NCBI RefSeq assembly: GCF_037893015.1
Contig: NC_133665.1
Location: forward strand, 41,244,537 to 41,308,536
DNA length: 64,000 nt
DNA from: Macrotis lagotis
Lineage: Eukaryota; Chordata; Mammalia; Peramelemorphia; Peramelidae
Direction: 5' to 3'
Shown here: one piece after another, positions 56,780-64,000 of the stretch
How positions within the stretch are numbered: the stretch's first letter is position 1
Layout of the letters: the number at the start of each line of letters is the position of its first letter
The notes under the pieces: generated by a model
Database searches by the model: none
Told to the model about the DNA's origin: nothing
Seen by the model: the letters and a program-made list of their open reading frames with translations, nothing else
Position numbers and translations under genes: made by a program

Positions 56780-57513
56780 AATTATGCATTATGAACATTC
56801 ATATCTCCCTATCTCACATTCCCATATTACTCATTATCTCCCTCATTTCCTCTTCCTTGGTTTCCCCTGCTTTTTTATTTATCTCTTCCCCTCAAATTCA
56901 TTCCTCTATTTGACCTTTGAATCCATCTGGTTTATTAGCTCCATCTCCTTGTTTTACCCTTGTTTTACCACTTTCAGGGACATCCCTGAAGACTCTGCAT
57001 TTGTCCTTCTTGTTTCCATGTACCCTATCTCTTGCTGATGACATCAAATTCTATGGGTTTAACTATAATTTTTGCATAGATAGCTCCCAGATTGATGTAT
57101 TAGCTTTGTGTCACTTCACTGAGCTCTAGTTCCATGTTATCAAACCAACAACTGAATACTGACATTTCAGACTCAACCAGTCTATATTAGAAGCTCATAT
57201 ATCCTCAATAAACACTCTCCTCCTCTAAACTTTGTTGAGGGTATCAACATTTTAGTTGCCCAAATTTGTGATCTCAGCAACATTTTTGATTCTTCATGCT
57301 CCCTTACTACTTAGCCCTATTTTAATTTGCAAATCATATACATTGTCCCTCCACATAGCTATCACCCAAGATCAGTTTCTCAGCTCTTATCTGAAACAAC
57401 TAAACTTGTGGTTCAGATTATTCTTCTCCAATCCATCCTCCCCACAGCTAACAAGATATTTTTTCCTAACCTATATTTCCCCTGTTAAAGTGCTCTCAGT
57501 TGGTCTCTATTAC
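56780..57513 (+). mobile_element. L2 LINE, RT to C-terminal region, split copy
   Basis: Reads LADDIKFYGFN near 57035-57070, the RT active-site region, in a decayed frame. Then comes L2 C-terminal text (57250-57513, PKFVISATFLILHAP...). It is interrupted at 57514 by a MITE and a SINE and resumes at 57907. Confidence 0.75.
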
Positions 57514-57521
57514 CTCTAGGA

Positions 57522-57898
57522 CAGGATTCTTTTTTTTTTTTAGTTTTTTTTTTTTGCAAGGCAAATGGGGTTAAGTGGCTTGCCCAAAGTCACACAGCTA
57601 GGTCATTATTAAGTGTCTGAGACCAGATTTAAACCCAGGTACTCCTGACTCCAAGGCTGGTGCCTTATCCACTATGCCACCTAGCCACCCCCTAGGACAG
57701 GATTCTTAACCTGAGATATATGAATTTATTTTAAAGATATTTTGGTAGAAGTATTTAAGTATCTTTGTAATTCAAGTATCTTTATAATTCTATAATTTTA
57801 TTTTATGCATTTAAAAACATTATTGTGAGAAAGACTTCACTATTAACTCCACCAGACTGCCAATGGGGTTCAGGATTTTAAAAAAAGAAGAATTCCTG
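57522..57898 (+). mobile_element. hAT-like MITE, copy 2, split by a SINE
   Basis: Begins CAGGATTCTT at 57522 and ends AAGAATTCCTG at 57898, an imperfect inverted repeat. Flanks CTCTAGGA (57514-57521) and CTCTAGAG (57899-57906) fit an 8-bp hAT target-site duplication, and L2 sequence continues outside. Without the SINE and its repeat it is about 200 bp, too short to encode a transposase. Confidence 0.75.
57532..57691 (-). mobile_element. SINE-A inserted in the MITE
   Basis: Perfect 16-bp target-site duplication CTAGGACAGGATTCTT at 57516-57531 and 57692-57707, spanning the L2/MITE junction. Confidence 0.96.
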
Positions 57899-57906
57899 CT
57901 CTAGAG

Positions 57907-58150
57907 TAAAATACAAACTCACCAATTTGGCATTCAAAATCTTTCATAATCTGTATCTAGACTTTTCTATTCTTGTTTTCATTATTTTATTTATTCACTT
58001 TTCTCTTCAAATATACTTCCAACTGTTTCTAGAGCTCAGAATTGTATTTTTTGCCTTTGTTTTTTGTACAGACCTGTCCATCCTCTAATACTTGCTACCT
58101 GGTCAAGTTATTTGGTCCTGCTAAAGACCTGCTAAATGGTCAAATCATTT
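57907..58150 (+). mobile_element. L2 LINE, continuation
   Basis: 'taaaatacaaactcaccaat' then 'atctttcataatctgtatct' is the L2 text expected right after 57513. Confidence 0.7.
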
Positions 58151-58374
58151 AACCTCTTTGGGCATATAGAAAATAATGACAGAATAGATACAGGGTAACC
58201 TTAGAGTGGAATTCTTTAGCATCCAGGGCAGATCTAAAAACTCTCCTATGGAAAAGAATGCTTGAGCTTACTTCAAAGAAGAAAAGGATTCTTAAGTGTG
58301 GTAGAACAAGGAGCCTACTAGGCATGGGCATAAAGTAAGGAGATAAGAGTCAGGGAAAAGGTAGAAATGATGTC

Positions 58375-58540
58375 CTGATTTCTTGCCTGGTAGCCATTCC
58401 CTATATTGATTGCTTCCACCCTTAGCTTCGTGAGGGCATGGGTTATCTCCTCATTTGTATTTTGAATTTTCATGTGCCTAGCATAGTAGTTGCCACATCT
58501 TAAATACCTAATAAATGCTTTTCATATATTCCTTCATTCT
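58375..58540 (+). mobile_element. L2 3' end
   Basis: 'gcttcgtgagggcatgggtt' then 'taaatacctaataaatgctt'. Confidence 0.55.
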
Positions 58541-58547
58541 TCTAAAG

Positions 58548-58744
58548 CAGGGGTCCTTAACCTGGGATCAGCTAACTTGTTTTTTCCTAATATTTTTATA
58601 ATTGTATTTCAGTATAATTGAGTTCTTTGTGTTCCTTTATGTTTTACTTTATGCATGTAAAATCAGGCTTATAGGAAGAGATCCTTAGTCTTCACTAGTC
58701 TGCCAAGGATATTTGTGATAACAAAAAATGGTTAATTACTCATG
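58548..58744 (+). mobile_element. hAT-like MITE, copy 3
   Basis: Begins CAGGGGTCCTTAACCTGGG and ends GGTTAATTACTCATG, a decayed inverted repeat. Flanks TTCTAAAG and ATCAAGAG agree at 5 of 8 bases. The interior matches the other two copies. Confidence 0.7.
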
Positions 58745-60990
58745 ATCAAGAGTTTTGAGAAGTATAGTTTGTGAGGGTTGTTACAGCTATTTGCAGAATT
58801 TAACTATTTTAATCTAATGATTGTTTTAATGTCTCTCTGTGTTTTACTGTGAGAGAATGAATGATTCCAAGAAAGTATGGAAGAAATAATCCAGGAGTAA
58901 AAAAAAAGGAAAAAATCCTAAAAGAATAATAGCAACTCAACACTACTTGGTAAAGAAAAGAAGAATGTTATGGAATGGAGTAAAGGAAGTAAAATATCTG
59001 TATCCCCAGAGATAATGTAAGAAGTTATGTTTACATATGTAATCATAAAGAATTTTCTTTGCGAGGAACTAAATTGATGTGATGCTACCCTTAACTTTGT
59101 TAAGTTGGAAGTAACTTAAAAAATGCAAATTCCTCATGTAAAGAAAAAAAAGCTTTGTAAAGTAAGGCGGTATCTTTTTTTCAGAATTCCCATAGATCTA
59201 AAAGGAGGAAGGCATAGGAGATATCCATGTAATTAATTTCACCTGCTGCTCCATGTTATTTGCCCTTTCCCAAAGCATTTAGGGTATTTAGAAAAGTTAA
59301 ACCATATTTAGTCTGATCAAAAACCAAAGAATTAAAAGAAAGATTTTTTTTTGCCAGTGAAGCAACCAATAGACATGTGCTCTATTCTTCTTGATCCATG
59401 GCATGAGATCAGGGTCAAGGTTCACTGTGGATCTTTGGCTAAAGACTACCTGCTAATATGGACTGAAATTTAATGGACCCATTGTTTAATAGTGCCAGGC
59501 CACTATTAGTAACATTTACGTTTACAAGAACTAGAAGGAAAAATGATTGTCTTGAGCATAGAAGGTCAATTACCCAAAGAATAAGCATGAAATATCATAC
59601 AAAGGGGTATCAAAAGCAGGAAGTATGTCTGGACAAAGGAATGGGCTGACAATATACCCATGACAAGATCCAAAATGGCAAATTAAGAGGCAAATATAAG
59701 AAACTGGGTGCCTAGGACAAGCTTGAATTAGGTCAAAAGAGCTTGTCCAAAATCAGTCATACTAATCCTTCCCTTCTTGTTTCTTTGAATGAACTTCTTC
59801 TGAGAATAGCTCTGTTGAAGAAATTTGCTACATAAGAAACAACCATATCTAATACTCAAGTGTGGGGTCTAAGGCATACGCCATAGAAAAGAAATCTTAA
59901 AGCAGATACCTGCTATGCCACATACTTACAAATATATAATATATGAACATGCATGTGAACACATGTTCATACACACCCATTCCATCTGATTTCTTCATCA
60001 TGGATACTCGCTCTACTGATAAAGTTCTTAGTTCCACTACACATTGGGAGATTTTTATCCATAAGCTATAGGTAGCCAAAAAACTTTCTTTCAGAGGTGA
60101 GACTCCTCAAACTCAGCTAGGTTGGTACTTGCATGCGAGGTATACAATCTTATGAGAGTTTATGCTCATAACCTTTGCAGCTTAATAATACTTCAAAGAA
60201 CTAATAGTACCTTAATGCAGCTTTCAAATAGTTTAGATAGTTTAGTTAATAGTTTAGAGTCACTGACATAGTACCATTAAGTAAAGAATGGATATCTCTC
60301 TCTCAATTTGTATAATTCTTCATTCTTGCTCTTGTTCTCTCTGAACATATATGTTATTTCTCATATGTATATGAATATATTTGTACATATGTAGGTGTAC
60401 ATATATACACATATCTAGCCTCAATAATAAAACAGATGCTTATCTGTTTTATCAACATTATTTTTGTAGTAAAAATATTACCTCACACTGCCATATTTGG
60501 TTATGGACATATGTAAATTTGTATAAGGACTATAAAAAGGAACAAAAGGTTTATGAGACAATGTCTTCATTATGTTTTATATATCTAGGTTGCCTAATAT
60601 TGATGCATGTATTTGTGCCAAATTGTAACATTATTTCTGTTGTGAAGGAAGACTTGGTCATATAATTGATTTAGCCAAGTAAATATTTTCTTGGCAGTGC
60701 TTATTATCATTACAAAATGCCTATTAACACAATGACTATAATTATAGCATTCAATTAAAATTCTCAAGTGATTATTAGTCCCTATGTGGTAGTGACTGGT
60801 GCTTTATAGAAGGATTAAGGATGACGCCATTGCCTGATATGAGATCTAAGCTGTGTCTCAGAATCTCAGATCCTAATTCAATAGAATTCACATAATTCAC
60901 AATTTTTTGGAGACCCCCCCCCACAAATAATCTAATGATATCTCAGCCCCACCCAGGGTTCCATCCTGGGTAACATAACATCTTAACTTT
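58745..60990. other. Unassigned sequence
   Basis: Over 2 kb in which I recognise no repeat or gene. The 94-codon plus frame at 60381-60665 has no domain and starts in TA/CATA-rich text. Confidence 0.45.
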
Positions 60991-60994
60991 AGAC

Positions 60995-61180
60995 TTGCAT
61001 CTTTCTGGTGCAGTAGAAAGAAAATTAGCTTTGAATTTAAAGGACCTTGGTTCACATCCTGCTTCTGATGCTCTATATCCATGTGACACTGAAAAAGTTA
61101 TACAACTTTCCTTAGCCTTGGTTCCTTCATTTGTAAATTGAGGGGGCTGGACTAAATGGTCAGGAAGTTTAGGGAATACT
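60995..61180 (+). mobile_element. MIR-like SINE
   Basis: 'ctggtgcagtagaaagaaaa', 'gaccttggttcacatcctgc' and 'cttcatttgtaaattgaggg'. Confidence 0.6.
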
Positions 61181-61594
61181 TATAAGGTCATCTAGGAGGA
61201 ATTTGACAGTAAAAAATGTAGTGGTGAAATACATGGAGTTTGAGCATTAAAAAGGAAGAATTAATGAACAACCAATGAAGATTTGCTGTGAATCAGCAAG
61301 ACTGGAGATGATTAGGAATATAAAAAAATAACACTAGCTCTTTTAGAACGCCAAATTACCTGGTATTATTCTAAGGGGGGAATTTAGCTATACAGACAAT
61401 TGCTGAGCTAGCTATATGGTTGAAAACGCAGCATATCAAAGACTCTGAAGTTACATAGAAGGTAACTTTATAACTGCTGAGATTCTGCCCCTTCATCCTA
61501 AGAGTCTCCAAATACATGTATCTGTTTTACCTTGCTTCTATTTGGTTACAATGGCCATTTGTATCCCCAGAATCTCAGTATCGAAAGGGACCTT

Positions 61595-61743
61595 TTTTTA
61601 GGTTTTTGCAAGGCAAATGGGGTTAAGTGGCTTGCCCAAGGCCACACAGCTAGATAATTATTAAGTGTCTGAGACTGGATTTGAACCCAGGTACTCCTGA
61701 CTCCAAGGCTGATGCTTTATCCACTACACCACCTAGCCGCCCC
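61595..61743 (-). mobile_element. SINE-A
   Basis: Perfect 12-bp target-site duplication GAAAGGGACCTT at 61583-61594 and 61744-61755. Confidence 0.95.
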
Positions 61744-61989
61744 GAAAGGGACCTTCTTAGACAACTTGTACCTAATCAGAAATTCCTTCTACAATGTCCT
61801 AGCCAAGTGGTCATCTGGGATCTGTTTGAACAGCTATATTAAAGGAGATCTCACTATCTCTTAAGCCGAGTTTGTTTTCAGATAGCTCTCTTTATAAGGA
61901 AGAATTGCCTTATGTAGAGCCTAAATCTGCTAGTCTGCAACTTCTACCCATTATTTTCACTTCTAGCCTCAGGGGAAGGAAAAGAACAA

Positions 61990-62184
61990 ATTTTATCTAT
62001 CATTCATAATAATAATATAATAATAATAATAACTAACATTTACAAATCACTTTAAAGTTTTGCTAAAAACTCTACATACCTTATCTCATTTTTGTCCTCA
62101 CGACAATCCTAGGAGTTAGGGGTTATTGTCATTTTCATTTTATAGATGAAGAAACTGAGGTGAACAGAAGTTATGTGATAGCCC
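61990..62184 (-). mobile_element. MIR inserted in CR1/L3
   Basis: (AAT)n, 'ctaacatttacaaatcactt', 'cctcacgacaatcctaggag' and 'gatgaagaaactgaggtgaa' follow a MIR layout. Confidence 0.65.
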
Positions 62185-62529
62185 TTCAAAAATCTGAAGG
62201 TAGCCATTATATTTTCCCTAAATTTTTCCTTCTCCATGTTAAGTATACCATGTTCCTTTAACTCATTCTTAATTTTTCTGGTTGTTCTTTTTTGTACATA
62301 CTCTAGTTTGTCATATTTCTTAATATATGATTCTTTGAAATACCCCCCCACAAAACCCAGTTCTGAGTACCAGCTTCTTCACTTATATTAATAGATAGAA
62401 TAGATAGCATTCTTGATACCACCTCTTAGTATTCTAGTATTCTATTCTTAGGATTCTAATCTAGTAGTAGACTTTCCCTTAAACCCAAATTACACTTATG
62501 TACTGGAATATATCTTCTAGCATGACCAT

Positions 62530-62910
62530 ACATTTTAAGTTCCAACCAAATTATTATTCTTGCTATTCCTTACACCTTACATTTCATCTCCCATTTCTGT
62601 GACATCGCACTGGTTGATTCCCACATGTGGAATGCACTCCCTTCTCACCTCTATCTTGTAGAATTCCATCCCCTCCAAAGTTTATTTTAAGCATCAGGTT
62701 TTTTTCCAGCCCACTAATAAATTAATGCCTTTGCTTCCAAAATCCCTATATTTATCTATTTTGTATATGTACCTTTGAATGTATATGTTATCTCTCTCCT
62801 TATAGTATGTGGGCTCTTTGAGGGCATGGGCTTTTTTATTTTGTTTTTGTAACTCCAGCACAGTGACAGTCACAGAGAAGTTATAAATAAAAAATTGATT
62901 CTTGACCAAA
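62530..62910 (+). mobile_element. L2 3' region
   Basis: 'cccacatgtggaatgcactc', 'tatgtgggctctttgagggc' and 'actccagcacagtgacagtc' in L2 order. Confidence 0.75.
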
Positions 62911-63084
62911 AATTCTTTAAAAACATTTAATGAAAGATAACCATCCGATAACAATCAAATATAAAACTAATAGATTTTTGGAAAAGCATCAGTCTTTTTG
63001 AGTACTTATGGCAACTGGGAGAAAAAAAATTTCCCTGACCACAGTTGTGGTTTTTGAACACAGTTTTGAACCAGTGTTTGTAAT

Positions 63085-63190
63085 GAAGTCATGGAGTCAC
63101 ATCATTAGAATTTGAGAGTACTTTAGAGATCATCTAATACAATTCTCTCATTTTACAGAAGATGAAAATGAAGCTCAGACAGAAGGGATA
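63085..63190 (-). mobile_element. MIR-like fragment
   Basis: 'gagtactttagagatcatct' then 'ctcattttacagaagatgaa'. Confidence 0.5.
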
Positions 63191-63344
63191 TGAATTTGTG
63201 TCAGTTCATTCAGTTTCCTTCCTATACCATTTATTTTGTGACACATTTTGAAGACAATTCATGGCAGTGAGATAGTCCTCCTTTTGAACAAATTCAACTG
63301 AAATGGTTCCAGTAGTAATCTTGTAATTGGTAAAATTTGTCCTC

Positions 63345-64000
63345 AGAACCTCTGGCTAAGATGACTGCCTGAATGGAGGCAAAAAGCTGATCTCTCTATA
63401 AGGCACTTGAGCAAAACTCTGAAAATAGTGTCAGGCCAAATTATGATTAAAAAAATCCAATGAGAAGCGGCAGTAATCAAATTTTTCCACTTTAAAACAT
63501 GTATTGAATTGAAGCAGAAGCCCTCAGGCAAGAGAAAAGTTTCAGGAGGGGAATAAAAGTCAGTACCAAAGAAAATAAGAATATCAGAAACATCCCAAGA
63601 TGAGAGACAGTTTAAAGACAAAAGTAATCTGAGACAGTAAGAGCAGAATTTTCCCATAAGTGATCCTCAGGAGAGTCATTAATCCATATCACGAACCTCA
63701 GAAGACTTCAGGAACAGCAACCATCAGTTTAAAATCAAGATAATCCAGGAGATGTGGCTACAAGAGAGGTCATTGACTCTGATGTGAATTACCATAGATA
63801 AACTGAAGTTCCAGTACTCTGAACCTATGGAGCTCCAAAATCTACTAGTGCTGCTGGTGTAGAAATATTCTCAGAAGCAAATTCAGGAATCTGGGTGACC
63901 TAGGTTGAAAGTATACAAGGCTGACAACCCCTACTCAAAGGTTGAATGGGCAATGGAGAGTGACCCTGGCACAAAGCCCCAATTTAGGAACTAAGGTTGG
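63345..64000 (+). mobile_element. Possible L1 5'UTR, cut off by the window end
   Basis: Opens 'ggctaagatgactgcctgaa', then 'aagctgatctctctataagg' and 'gagcaaaactctgaaaatag'. This resembles the opening of L1-A at 14318 ('gtcaagatgatggagaaaag ... ccaaacagctttaaataaca'). The region is GC-richer than its flank, as are the other L1 5'UTRs here. The assignment needs the next few kilobases. Confidence 0.45.

Larger units (their letters stand above)
61568..62380 (-). mobile_element. CR1/L3 LINE, 3' region, with SINE and MIR insertions
   Basis: Starts at the reversed 3' end ('gaatctcagtatcgaaaggg'). It continues at 61756 ('tagctctctttataaggaag', 'gcaacttctacccattattt') and again at 62185 ('cccttcaaaaatctgaaggt', 'tactctagtttgtcatattt'). 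Interrupted by the SINE at 61595-61743 and a MIR-like piece at 61990-62184. Confidence 0.72.

Overview
This window looks like non-coding DNA from a marsupial nuclear genome. The sequence is AT-rich and packed with retrotransposons. The most telling signature is a young tRNA-derived SINE, about 150 bp long, with a Pol III B-box-like GGTTCAAATCC. I count 16 near-complete copies. Its body (tRNA-like head, then a tail ending CCTTGCAAAA plus poly-A) is of the marsupial WSINE1/MAR1 type. A second, longer marsupial-type SINE, divergent MIR-like SINEs, L2 and CR1/L3 LINEs and several marsupial-type L1 lineages are also present. I cannot name the species. I found no host protein-coding gene, no RNA gene, no CRISPR array and no bacterial operon. 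Every long open frame I could explain belongs to a dead LINE or to a microsatellite.

Layout. 1-3 kb: SINEs, MIR-like pieces and an L2 tail. 3.0-10.7 kb: an older minus-strand L1 split by a younger minus-strand L1 (3740-9470), which itself carries two SINEs. 10.7-13.1 kb: (CA)n and a CR1/L3 copy split by an L1 3' fragment. 13.8-24 kb: a multi-layer nest. A minus-strand L2 is split by a plus-strand L1/HAL1-like element. That element is split by an L1 that ends early inside ORF2, and the inner L1 carries two SINEs and a small L1 3'UTR insertion. 24-27 kb: an unidentified 310-bp sequence present twice in inverted orientation. 27-31 kb: microsatellites, a hAT-like MITE and SINEs. 31-36 kb: CR1/L3, a possible LTR, and a long L2 with recognisable reverse transcriptase remnants. 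36-48 kb: mostly unassigned sequence with scattered L2, MIR, L1 and CR1 pieces and a long (CTA)n tract. 48.5-53 kb: an L2 split by a 3.4-kb L1 lacking most of ORF2, which received a copy of a 336-bp segment from 1.5 kb away. 53-64 kb: L2, CR1, MIR, MITE and SINE copies, ending in what looks like the 5' end of another L1.

Working relations. The L1s are the only plausible source here of the machinery (endonuclease and reverse transcriptase) that would have moved the SINEs. The SINEs and L1s share A-rich tails and 9-17 bp target-site duplications with an A-rich end. All L1 copies in the window are broken, so this is a record of past insertion, not an active system. The most useful result is the relative timing that the nesting gives, together with three structural oddities: an L1 copy apparently made from a prematurely polyadenylated transcript, ORF2-deleted L1s with intact ends, and local duplications (one direct, one inverted).
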